From the NCBI RefSeq assembly GCF_002846415.1, contig NZ_PJMX01000001.1:5704001-5768000 (forward strand): a DNA stretch of 64,000 bases. The letters are read 5' to 3'. Made by a program: the position numbers and the translations under genes. Source of the DNA: Streptomyces sp. TLI_146. Lineage in GTDB: Bacteria; Actinomycetota; Actinomycetes; Streptomycetales; Streptomycetaceae. This document shows, one piece after another, positions 54,026 through 62,277 of this stretch; the first letter of the stretch is position 1, and each line of letters opens with the position of its first letter. Under the pieces are notes generated by a model that was given only the letters and a program-made list of their open reading frames with translations, searched no databases and had not been told where the DNA came from.

Positions 54026-54150
54026 TGGCGGTATCTGCCGCTCCGCGACCGGGCGGGAGCCGCCGGACCGGGGAATCCGCGCCCCGCTCGTTAGGCAGCA
54101 GGCCACCGGGAGGTCATACTTCCACGGCACACTGACAGTCAGGGGTACTC

Positions 54151-55209
54151 GTGCGGACAGCAATATCGGCCGGAGTGGACGGCCTGCGCCGGTGGTTCAG
54201 GCGCCCGGCGCGGACGTGGGTGCGGCGTGCCGCGCTGGCGGCCGTGCTCCTGGTGATGGCGCCCATGGTGGTCGGCGCGGTGGCGCTGCGCAGCAGCTAC
54301 GCGGGCGACCCGGGCGACGGCACCAGAACGCGCGGCCGGGACGCCATCTGGCTCGGCCACGCCTGGGTCGACGGCCGCAAGAGCGACCGCGACCTGGACA
54401 CCTTCGCCGCGCGCGTACGGGAGACGGGGATACACGACCTGTACGTCCACGCCGGACCCCTGGAGCACGACGGGACGCTGCCCGCGGCCCGCTACCCCAA
54501 GGCGCGCTGGCTGGTCGACGGCGTGCACCGCAGGCTGCCCGGCGTGCGCGTGCAGGCCTGGCTCGGCGACAAGCTCGCCACCGAGGGCCCCAGGGGGCTG
54601 CGGCTGGAGCGCCCGGCCACCCGTACCGCGATGGTGGACTCGTCCCGCCAGGTGCTGGCGTCCGGCGGGTTCGACGGCGTCCACTTCGACCTGGAGCCGA
54701 TGCCCTCGGGCAACCGCCACTTCCTCGAACTGCTCGACGCGGTGCGGCCGATGACGCGAGCGCACAACGCGACGCTGTCGGTCGCCGCGCACCAGATCGA
54801 CCCGGTGCCCAAGCTGCACGCCGCCGCGCGCAAGATCGCCGGGCACCCGAAGTGGTGGTCGCAGGCGTACTTCGGGCAGGTGGCCCAGCGCGTCGACCAG
54901 ATCGCCGTGATGTCGTACGACACCTCGATGCCGCTGGAGAGCCTGTACGGCGGCTATGTCGCCCAGCAGGCCTCGCTGGCGCTCGAAGTGACGCCCAGGG
55001 ACACCGATCTGCTGATGGGGCTGCCGTTCTTCCAGACGGAGACCATGGGCCACCACGCCTCGGCCGAGACGGTCAAGGCGGCGGTGCGCGGTGTGCGGCT
55101 CGGCCTGGGCCGCACCGACCGCCACCGCCAGCACTTCGGCGTGGCGCTCTATGTGGACTTCACCGCGCGCGACCGTGACTGGGCCGCGTACGACAAGGAC
55201 TGGAACTGA
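54151..55209 (+). CDS. GH18-like membrane-anchored glycosidase fold protein
   Basis: The 352-residue protein has an N-terminal membrane anchor (about 27-47, 'AALAAVLLVMAPMVVGAVAL') and a TIM-barrel-like domain. 'FDGVHFDLEPMPSGN' (about 170-184) resembles the DxxDxDxE motif of family 18 chitinases, though with one acid replaced, and 'IAVMSYDTSMPLESLYGG' (about 252-270) matches the GH18 substrate-Tyr region. It may cleave or bind an amino-sugar polymer at the cell surface. AGGGG lies 5 nt before the GTG. A very stable hairpin follows. Confidence 0.75.
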   Translation: MRTAISAGVDGLRRWFRRPARTWVRRAALAAVLLVMAPMVVGAVALRSSYAGDPGDGTRTRGRDAIWLGHAWVDGRKSDRDLDTFAARVRETGIHDLYVHAGPLEHDGTLPAARYPKARWLVDGVHRRLPGVRVQAWLGDKLATEGPRGLRLERPATRTAMVDSSRQVLASGGFDGVHFDLEPMPSGNRHFLELLDAVRPMTRAHNATLSVAAHQIDPVPKLHAAARKIAGHPKWWSQAYFGQVAQRVDQIAVMSYDTSMPLESLYGGYVAQQASLALEVTPRDTDLLMGLPFFQTETMGHHASAETVKAAVRGVRLGLGRTDRHRQHFGVALYVDFTARDRDWAAYDKDWN

Positions 55210-55219
55210 GGCACGGCGG

Positions 55220-55267
55220 TACGGCGGCGGGGCCCGGCATCCACTGATGCCGGGCCCCGCCGCCGTA
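55220..55267. terminator. 22-bp perfect bidirectional hairpin
   Basis: Every base from 55220 to 55241 pairs with 55246 to 55267 around the loop CACT. It lies between the GH18-like gene and sdhB (convergent). Confidence 0.92.
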
Positions 55268-55287
55268 GCGCACCCACTCCCGCGGCC

Positions 55288-56061
55288 CTAACCGCCGGAC
55301 CGGCGGCCGATCTTGTTGCCGAGCCAGACCAGCGGGTCGTACTTGCGGTCCACCGCCCGCTCCTTGAGCGGGATCAGCGCGTTGTCGGTGATCTTGATGT
55401 GTTCGGGGCAGACCTCCGTGCAGCACTTGGTGATGTTGCAGTAGCCCAGGCCGTGCTCGTCCTGGGCGGTGGCCTTGCGGTCCAGGCCCGTCTCGCCGGC
55501 CGCGTCCAGCGGGTGCATGTCCAGCTCCGCGATCCGCATCAGGAAGCGCGGGCCCGCGAAGGCGGCCTTGTTCTCCTCGTGGTCGCGCACCACATGGCAG
55601 GTGTCCTGGCACAGGAAGCACTCGATGCACTTGCGGAACTCCTGCGAGCGCTCCACGTCGACCTGCTGCATCCGGTACTCGCCCGCGGCGACCCCCTTCG
55701 GGGGAACGAAGGCGGGAACTTCCCGCGCCTTCCGGTAGTTGAAGGTGACGTCGGTCACCAGGTCGCGGACGACCGGGAACGCCCGCAGCGGAGTGACCGT
55801 GATCGTCTCCTCCGGCGAGAAGACCGACATCCGGGTCATGCACAGGAGCCGGGGCCGCCCGTTGATCTCCGCCGAGCACGAACCGCACTTGCCCGCCTTG
55901 CAGTTCCAGCGCACGGCCAGGTCCGGGACCTGGGTGGCCTGGAGCCGGTGGATGATGTCGAGGACCACCTCGCCCTCGTTCACCTCGACCTTGAAGTCCT
56001 CCAGGGCGCCGCCGCCGGTGTCGCCCCGCCAGACCCGGAAGCTCGCGTCATACGTGGTCAC
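55288..56061 (-). CDS. sdhB: Succinate dehydrogenase / fumarate reductase iron-sulfur subunit
   Basis: The 257-residue protein carries the three Fe-S clusters of SdhB: [2Fe-2S] in 'WNCKAGKCGSCSAEI' plus a later Cys ('RLLCMTR'), a [4Fe-4S] motif 'CIECFLCQDTC' and a third set 'CNITKCCTEVCPEH'. It passes electrons from SdhA to the membrane subunit. The gene overlaps sdhA by 4 nt (GTGA). This SdhB type matches the mycobacterial Sdh1/Rv0247c group, distinct from the canonical SdhCDAB complex. Confidence 0.93.
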   Translation of the reverse strand: MTTYDASFRVWRGDTGGGALEDFKVEVNEGEVVLDIIHRLQATQVPDLAVRWNCKAGKCGSCSAEINGRPRLLCMTRMSVFSPEETITVTPLRAFPVVRDLVTDVTFNYRKAREVPAFVPPKGVAAGEYRMQQVDVERSQEFRKCIECFLCQDTCHVVRDHEENKAAFAGPRFLMRIAELDMHPLDAAGETGLDRKATAQDEHGLGYCNITKCCTEVCPEHIKITDNALIPLKERAVDRKYDPLVWLGNKIGRRSGG

Positions 56062-58001
56062 TCGTAGAGCTCCTCTTCGGCGAGGTACTTGACCAGCTCC
56101 TCCTTCTCGAAGAGGGCGAGCAGGTCGGCACGGATGGGTTCGGTCTCTTCGCGTACGAGCCGGATCTGGCCCCGCACCGGGTCGGTGGCCGCGAGGCCCT
56201 CGGTGGGGTCGGCCAGTCGGCACAGCAGGTTCGCCCGTCGCCAGCTCCGGTCCATCGCGGGCCAGTCCTCGCGGGTGTGGCCGCCCCGGCTCTCGGTGCG
56301 CTCCAGGGCCGCGCGCGCCACGCACTCGCTGACCAGGAGCATGTTCCGCAGGTCGAGGGCGAGGTGCCAGCCGGGGTTGAACTGGCGGTGCCCCTCCACC
56401 CCGGCGCGCCGGGCCCGTACGCGCAGCTCGCCCAGCTTCTCCAGGGCCTGCCGCATCTCCGCGTCCCGGCGGATGATGCCGACCAGGTCGTTCATGGCCT
56501 GCTGGAGCTCCTGGTGGAGGGTGTACGGGTTCTCCGGCGCCGCGCCCTCCTGGGGCTCGGCGCTGAACGGCCGCAGCGCCTCGGCCGCCGCCAGGTCCAC
56601 CTGGGCCTCGTCGACCGCCGGGCGGGCACCGGCCAGGGCCGAGGCGTACTCGGCGGCGTGCAGTCCCGCGCGGCGGCCGAAGACCAGCAGGTCGGAGAGG
56701 GAGTTGCCGCCGAGGCGGTTGGAGCCGTGCATCCCGCCGGCCACCTCGCCCGCGGCGAACAGGCCGGGCACCCCGCGCGCGGCCGCGGTGTCCGACTCCA
56801 CGGCGATGCCGCCCATCACGTAGTGGCAGGTCGGGCCGACCTCCATCGGCTCGGCCGTGATGTCGACGTCGGCCAGCTCCTTGAACTGGTGGTGCATGGA
56901 CGGCAGCCGGCGCCGGATCACCTCGGCGGGCATCCGGGTGGAGACGTCCAGGAAGACGCCGCCGTGCGGGGAGCCGCGGCCCGCCTTCACCTCGGAGTTG
57001 ATGGCGCGGGCGACCTCGTCGCGGGGGAGCAGCTCGGGCGGGCGGCGGTTGTGGTCCGGGTCCTCGTACCAGCGGTCGCCCTCCTCCTCGGACTCCGCGT
57101 ACTTCTCCTTGAAGACGTCCGGCACGTAGTCGAACATGAAGCGCTTGCCCTCGGAGTTGCGCAGCACACCGCCGTCGCCGCGCACCGACTCGGTGACCAG
57201 GATGCCCTTGACCGAGGGCGGCCAGACCATGCCCGTCGGGTGGAACTGCACGAACTCCATGTTCAGCAGCGGGGCTCCGGCGAGCAGCGCGAGGGCGTGG
57301 CCGTCGCCGGTGTACTCCCACGAGTTCGACGTCACCTTGAAGGACTTGCCGATGCCGCCGGTCGCCAGGACCACGGCCGGGGCCTCCAGGACGAAGAACC
57401 GGCCCGACTCGCGCTCGTAGCAGAAGGCGCCCGACACCCGGTCGCCTTCCTTGAGGCTGTGTTCTTTCAAGATCCGGGTGACCGTGCACTCCTGGAAGAC
57501 CTTCAGCCGGGCCTCGTAGTCGCCGAACTCGCGCATGTCGTCCTGCTGGAGCGAGACGATCTTCTGCTGGAGGGTGCGGATGAGCTCAAGGCCGGTGCGG
57601 TCGCCCACGTGGGCCAGGCGCGGGTACTCGTGGCCGCCGAAGTTGCGCTGGGAGATCCGGCCGTCCGCCGTACGGTCGAAGAGGGCGCCCCAGGTCTCCA
57701 GCTCCCACACCCGGTCGGGCGCCTCGCGCGCGTGGAGCTCGGCCATCCGCCACTGGTTGAGGAACTTGCCGCCGCGCATGGTGTCGCGGAAGTGGACCTG
57801 CCAGTTGTCGCCGGAGTTGACGTTGCCCATGGAGGCGGCGATGCCGCCCTCGGCCATCACCGTGTGCGCCTTGCCGAAGAGGGACTTGCAGATCACCGCG
57901 GTACGGGCGCCCTGCTCGCGGGCCTCGATGGCGGCCCGCAGGCCCGCACCGCCCGCGCCCACCACGACCACGTCCCACTGCTGTCGTTCCGCTTGCGTCA
58001 T
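56058..58001 (-). CDS. sdhA: Succinate dehydrogenase / fumarate reductase flavoprotein subunit
   Basis: The 647-residue flavoprotein has the FAD fold 'VVVVGAGGAGLRAAIEA' and the likely covalent FAD His46 in 'KAHTVMAEGGIAASMGN'. Active-site blocks 'EFVQFHPTGMVWPPS', 'VESDTAAARGVPGLFAAGEVAGGMHGSNRLGGNSL' (parts) and 'HLALDLRNMLLVSECVARAAL' are present. It oxidises succinate to fumarate in the TCA cycle and respiration. ATG overlaps the sdhC stop by one base (TGATG). Confidence 0.95.
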   Translation of the reverse strand: MTQAERQQWDVVVVGAGGAGLRAAIEAREQGARTAVICKSLFGKAHTVMAEGGIAASMGNVNSGDNWQVHFRDTMRGGKFLNQWRMAELHAREAPDRVWELETWGALFDRTADGRISQRNFGGHEYPRLAHVGDRTGLELIRTLQQKIVSLQQDDMREFGDYEARLKVFQECTVTRILKEHSLKEGDRVSGAFCYERESGRFFVLEAPAVVLATGGIGKSFKVTSNSWEYTGDGHALALLAGAPLLNMEFVQFHPTGMVWPPSVKGILVTESVRGDGGVLRNSEGKRFMFDYVPDVFKEKYAESEEEGDRWYEDPDHNRRPPELLPRDEVARAINSEVKAGRGSPHGGVFLDVSTRMPAEVIRRRLPSMHHQFKELADVDITAEPMEVGPTCHYVMGGIAVESDTAAARGVPGLFAAGEVAGGMHGSNRLGGNSLSDLLVFGRRAGLHAAEYASALAGARPAVDEAQVDLAAAEALRPFSAEPQEGAAPENPYTLHQELQQAMNDLVGIIRRDAEMRQALEKLGELRVRARRAGVEGHRQFNPGWHLALDLRNMLLVSECVARAALERTESRGGHTREDWPAMDRSWRRANLLCRLADPTEGLAATDPVRGQIRLVREETEPIRADLLALFEKEELVKYLAEEELYE

Positions 58002-58819
58002 CAGAAGAACCTCGGATCGTCGAACGCCCCGGTGGCGAGGAAGTACACGTACAGGTCGGCCAGCGAGACACTGATCAACGAGGCCCAGGCGAGCAGCATG
58101 TGATGCTGGTTCAGCTTTCCGGCCCAGCCCCACAGCCGGTAGCGCACCGGATGCTTGGAGAAGTGCCGCAGCTTGCCGCCGACGATGTGCCGGCAGGAGT
58201 GGCAGGAGAGGGTGTACGCCCAGATCAGCACGATGTTGACGGTGAAGATCAGGGTGCCGAGCCCCATGTGGCCCCACCGGTAGTGCTCGTCGCGATAGGC
58301 GAGCACCGCGTCGTACGTGAGGAACGCGGCGACCGGCAGCGCGAAGTAGAACGTGTACCGGTGGATGTTCTGGATGATCAGCGGGAAGCGGGTCTCGCCC
58401 GAGTACTTCTTGTGCGGCTCGGCCACCGCGCAGGCGGGCGGCGAGGCCCAGAAGCCCCGGTAGTAGGCCTTGCGGTAGTAGTAGCAGGTGCCCCGGAAGG
58501 CGAGCGGGAAGATCAGGATCAGCAGGGCGGGGGACAGGCCCCACCAGCTGCCGATGAGGTCGGCGTTCGGGCCGCCGCGCATCGGGACGCAGTTGTCGGC
58601 GACGCACGGCGAGTAGAACGGCGAGACGTACGGAGCGGCGTAGTAGTCGTCGTTCACGAAGGCCCGCCAGGTCGAGTAGACGACGAAGGCGAGCAGTCCG
58701 GCGGCGGTCACGGCGGGCGCCAGCCACCAGCGGTCGGTGCGCAGATGGCGGGGCGCGATGGCGGCGCGCGAGGCGTCGTGAACGCCGGTGAGCGGTTGGG
58801 GTTCGGTGCCTGTGGCCAA
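58001..58819 (-). CDS. Membrane subunit of the Sdh1-type succinate dehydrogenase (SdhC-like)
   Basis: The 272-residue protein has about five membrane helices (about 36-54, 95-112, 150-172, 187-205, 235-262) and a Cys-rich loop ('CVADNCVP'), matching in size and position the mycobacterial Rv0249c/MSMEG_0418-type anchor, which carries the quinone site. His residues in 'HRYTFYFALPV' and 'SCHSCRHIV' could bind haem. The start is a rare TTG at 58819 behind GGAG with 6-nt spacing, an annotation point worth noting. It heads the operon. Confidence 0.85.
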   Translation of the reverse strand: MATGTEPQPLTGVHDASRAAIAPRHLRTDRWWLAPAVTAAGLLAFVVYSTWRAFVNDDYYAAPYVSPFYSPCVADNCVPMRGGPNADLIGSWWGLSPALLILIFPLAFRGTCYYYRKAYYRGFWASPPACAVAEPHKKYSGETRFPLIIQNIHRYTFYFALPVAAFLTYDAVLAYRDEHYRWGHMGLGTLIFTVNIVLIWAYTLSCHSCRHIVGGKLRHFSKHPVRYRLWGWAGKLNQHHMLLAWASLISVSLADLYVYFLATGAFDDPRFF

Positions 58820-58840
58820 CAGTGGCTCCAGTCGCGTGAG

Positions 58841-59128
58841 TCAGGGGGCGCGCCGGTCGCGGGCGCCCAGACCTTCGTCGTCCGAGTCCGTCCACAGCGA
58901 GGCGTCGTACGGCGTGTCCGGGATGGTGACCAGGTCGGGGCGGGCCTCGGCGGCGTGCGGAGCGGTCGCGCGCAGCAGCGCGACGCTCTCGCGCAGATGG
59001 TCGGTGTCGGTCCGTACCCGCCGGATGTCCAGGCCGCCGTCGCCGACCTGTTTCTCCAGCCGCCCCACCGACCTCACCAGGTCGTCGAGACAGCGCTGAA
59101 CCGACGTCAACTCGTCGTGCAGGGACAT
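58841..59128 (-). CDS. Conserved small protein upstream of the sdh operon
   Basis: The 95-residue protein consists of a helical heptad region (about 3-50, 'DELTSVQRCLDDLVRSVGRLEKQVG') and an acidic tail ending 'WTDSDDEGLGARDRRAP'. It precedes sdhC by 21 nt on the same strand and is probably the first gene of the operon. No membrane helix. Such a small protein accompanies this SDH type in other actinobacteria; I infer an assembly or regulatory role. Confidence 0.8.
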   Translation of the reverse strand: MSLHDELTSVQRCLDDLVRSVGRLEKQVGDGGLDIRRVRTDTDHLRESVALLRATAPHAAEARPDLVTIPDTPYDASLWTDSDDEGLGARDRRAP

Positions 59129-59439
59129 GACGTGCCCTACCTTCCGCAGTGGCGGGCGGTGACCGGTCGTGCCGGAGGGCGACCTCCGGATCCCCCCGAA
59201 AGGTCATGCGCCTGAGAGTGTCGCGCGTCACTTCCGCGATTGTGAAGGTGTGTGCACCGGGTTCCGGGGGCGCGCACCACCCCGTACGCGCCGTCATTGC
59301 GCCGCACGGGTGGGATCCGGCCGCCGCCGCGCCGTGTCGCCGTACGGGCGGGGGCGCCGTCCTCTTCAGTGAGTGGGCAATACGTGTGATCATCGCGAAA
59401 TGCCACCAAGCAAACAAAACTGACGAAGAGGTACAAAAC

Positions 59440-61959
59440 ATGCCCCACGTCGGCGTTCAGCGCGGGAGGGCATCCCGGGCGATCCGCACCGTCGCCGCGA
59501 TCCGCACCGTCGCGTCGCTCCGGTCCGTCGCGCTCCTCACCTCCGGTGTGCTGGCGCTCCCCGCACTGACCGGCTGCTCCTCGGGCGACGACGCCGCCGG
59601 CGCGGTCGCGGCCCCCCAGGACATCGGCGCGGCGGCCCGGCCCCAGGTCGCCGACGGGGGCACCCTGCGCTGGGCCGTCGACGCGCTGCCCCAGACCCTC
59701 AACGTCTTCCAGGCCGACGCCGACGCCGCCACCGCGCGGATCACCGGCGCGGTGCTGCCGTCCCTCTTCACCCTGGACGAGCGCGGCCGCCCGGAGCGCA
59801 ATCCGGACTATCTGGAGAGCGCGGAGATCGTGCAGCGCGAACCCAAGCAGGTCGTGCTCTACAAGCTCAACCAGAAGGCGGTGTGGAGCGACGGCCGGGA
59901 GATCGGCGCCCCCGACTTCCTCGCGCAGTGGCGCGCGCTCAGCGGCCGCGACACGGCGTACTGGACCGCGCGCAACGCCGGGTACGAGCGCATCGAGAAG
60001 ATCGAGAAGGGCGCCAACGACCTGGAGGTCAAGGTCACCTTCGCCAAGCGGTACGCGGACTGGCGCGCCCTGTTCAGCCCGCTCTACCCGAAGGACGTCA
60101 CCGGGACGCCGGACGCCTTCAACGACGGCGCCCGCACCAGGCTGAAGGCCACCGCAGGACCGTTTCTCCTGAAGGCGTCGGACCGCGACAAGGGAACCTT
60201 CACACTGGCCCGCAACCCGCGCTGGTGGGGCCGGCCCAGCAAGCTCGACGAACTGGTCTTCCGAGCCGTCCCGCGCGACAAGCGGGTCGCCGCCCTCGCC
60301 GACGGCACCCTGGACGTGGCCGAGATCGACCGGTCCGGCGCCGACCGGATCACCCTGGCCGAGCGCGACAAGGGCGCGGGCCGCGGCAACGACGGCCCCG
60401 GGCTCGCCCACGGCCCCGGCGCCGCGATCACCCCGGCCTCCGCGCTGCGCTCCTGGGCCATCGCGCACGGCTCCGACGAGGAGCGGGCCGAGGCCGAGGT
60501 GCGGGCGCGCAAGCAGACCCGCGAGGCCGTCGAGCGGTACGCCCAGGAGCAGGCGGGCCTGGCCGGGCTTTCCATCCGCAAGTCCCTGGAGCCCGCCTAC
60601 ACCCAGCTCGCCCTCAACGGCAGCTCCGGCCCGCTCGCCGACGAACGGGTGCGCCGGGCGGTGGCCCGGGCCTTGGACCGCCAGGAGCTCGCGGAGATCG
60701 TGCTCAAGCCGCTCGGGCTGCCCGCCCGGCCGCCCGGCAGCCATCTGGCGCTGGCGGGCCAGCCCGCGTACGCCGACAACAGCGACGCGCTCGGCGGCCA
60801 CGACACCCACGAGGCGCAGGCCCTGCTCGCGGACGCGGGCTGGACCCCCGGCGGCGCCCGCCAGAAGCCCGGCACGAGCAAGGCGGGCAGCAAGGCGTCC
60901 GGCGCGGGCGCGGACGACGACGCCAAGCGGGAGAGCGCGGGCGAGGCGGGCACCTCCAACGACGACGGCACCTACATCGTCGGCGACGACAAGGGCAGGA
61001 GGGTCCGGCCGGGGCCCGGCCTGTACTCCCTGGGCGGCGCGCACGTCGGCGAGGGCCCCTATTACGCGGACGGGGCGAAGCCCGGGTCGGGTTCCGGCGC
61101 GCAGGACGACGACGAGGGCGCGGCCGGGAGCGACGACCGGCCCGGCGACAACCGGCCCGGCGGCTCCGGCCCGGGCGCCGACACGCATGTGCTCGCCCCG
61201 GCCCGGGCCGCGGCGATCCAGGAGATCGCCCTGATGCGCCAGGCCGAGGCGCTGGACGACGCGGGCCACGGCCACAAGGACGAGGCCGGGAAGCGGCGGG
61301 ACGGCGAGGACGCCCACCGGACCGAGGCCCAGCGCCAGGGCGGCGCGCCCGGCGCGTACGCCCCCAAGGGCACCGCGGCCCCCGCGGCGGGCGGTCCGCT
61401 CGGCAAGGACGGCAAGCCGCTCACGCTGCGCTTCGTGCTCCCCTCGGGTGCGGGCTCCGAGCAGCTGCGGGCGGTGGGCGAGCGGATCGCGCAGATGCTG
61501 AAGGCCGTCGGGATCAGCACCGAGATCTCCAAGGTGGCCGACGACAGCTACTTCAAGGACCACATCGCCTCGGGCGACTTCGACCTGGCGCTGTACTCCT
61601 GGCCCGGCACCGCCTACCCGGCCACCGACGACCGGCCGGTCTTCGCCAAGCCGGAGCCCGCCTCGGACGGCTCGCTGGTGGTCGAGCAGAACTACACCCG
61701 GGTCGGCACCGACCACATCGACCAGCTGTTCGACCAGGCGGCCGGGGAGCTCGACGAGGACGAGGCCCGCGATCTGGTGCGCAAGGCGGACGCCAGGATC
61801 TGGGCGGCGGCCGGATCCGTCCCCCTCTACCAGCGCCCCCAGCTGGTCGCGGTGAAGCCGAACGTGGCCAATGCCGGAGCGTTCGGGTTCGCCTCCCCGC
61901 ACTTCCAGGACATCGGTTTCAAGAAGGCGGAAAGTGCGCCGAAGGGGTCGCGGAAGTAG
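59440..61959 (+). CDS. SBP_bac_5-family lipoprotein (peptide-type ABC substrate-binding protein) with large insertion
   Basis: The 839-residue lipoprotein has a type II signal with lipobox 'LTGCSSGD' (Cys46). Residues about 75-470 form the N-lobe and middle of a DppA/OppA-like binding protein ('LRWAVDALPQTLNVFQADAD', 'VKVTFAKRYADWRALFSPLYPK', 'LALNGSSGPLADERVRRAVARALDR'). Residues about 475-650 are an Ala/Gly/Asp/Lys-rich disordered insertion, after which the fold resumes ('LTLRFVLPSGAGSEQLRAVGE', 'FDLALYSWPGTAYP', 'VPLYQRPQLVAVKPN'). No permease or ATPase genes are adjacent. The ATG follows AGAGG; the leader has an 18-bp direct duplication (IRTVA IRTVA). Confidence 0.88.
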   Translation: MPHVGVQRGRASRAIRTVAAIRTVASLRSVALLTSGVLALPALTGCSSGDDAAGAVAAPQDIGAAARPQVADGGTLRWAVDALPQTLNVFQADADAATARITGAVLPSLFTLDERGRPERNPDYLESAEIVQREPKQVVLYKLNQKAVWSDGREIGAPDFLAQWRALSGRDTAYWTARNAGYERIEKIEKGANDLEVKVTFAKRYADWRALFSPLYPKDVTGTPDAFNDGARTRLKATAGPFLLKASDRDKGTFTLARNPRWWGRPSKLDELVFRAVPRDKRVAALADGTLDVAEIDRSGADRITLAERDKGAGRGNDGPGLAHGPGAAITPASALRSWAIAHGSDEERAEAEVRARKQTREAVERYAQEQAGLAGLSIRKSLEPAYTQLALNGSSGPLADERVRRAVARALDRQELAEIVLKPLGLPARPPGSHLALAGQPAYADNSDALGGHDTHEAQALLADAGWTPGGARQKPGTSKAGSKASGAGADDDAKRESAGEAGTSNDDGTYIVGDDKGRRVRPGPGLYSLGGAHVGEGPYYADGAKPGSGSGAQDDDEGAAGSDDRPGDNRPGGSGPGADTHVLAPARAAAIQEIALMRQAEALDDAGHGHKDEAGKRRDGEDAHRTEAQRQGGAPGAYAPKGTAAPAAGGPLGKDGKPLTLRFVLPSGAGSEQLRAVGERIAQMLKAVGISTEISKVADDSYFKDHIASGDFDLALYSWPGTAYPATDDRPVFAKPEPASDGSLVVEQNYTRVGTDHIDQLFDQAAGELDEDEARDLVRKADARIWAAAGSVPLYQRPQLVAVKPNVANAGAFGFASPHFQDIGFKKAESAPKGSRK

Positions 61960-62277
61960 CGGAAGCGATCGGGGAACGTTCCTCGACCGTACTGAGAAGT
62001 AGCAGGTCAGAACCTCAGAACTGGCTCAAGTCCCTTGCCCGTCGGTCCGCCGGCGGGCAAGGTCGTGACTGCCCTTGACCCGGCCCCGAGGCTGCCTCCA
62101 CCAGGGCTCCCTCACCGCTCTTCGCACCCCGTAGAACGATCATAGGTTCGGCCCGGGAGGCCTCCGGCGCGCCAGCCCCGTACCATAGGACTAGCCGTGG
62201 CGTGTCCGCGCCCGGCGGGCGGACGAGGCTTCGACCGTCAGACGCCTGATTCCCGATCGAGAGAAGCGCCAGCCAGC
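61960..62277 (+). other. Intergenic region before typA
   Basis: This 318-nt gap has no coding frame. It contains a 9-bp hairpin CCTTGCCCG / CGGGCAAGG (62033-62062) without a T run, and TACCAT (about 62179-62184), which could be the typA -10 with an 85-nt leader. Confidence 0.55.
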
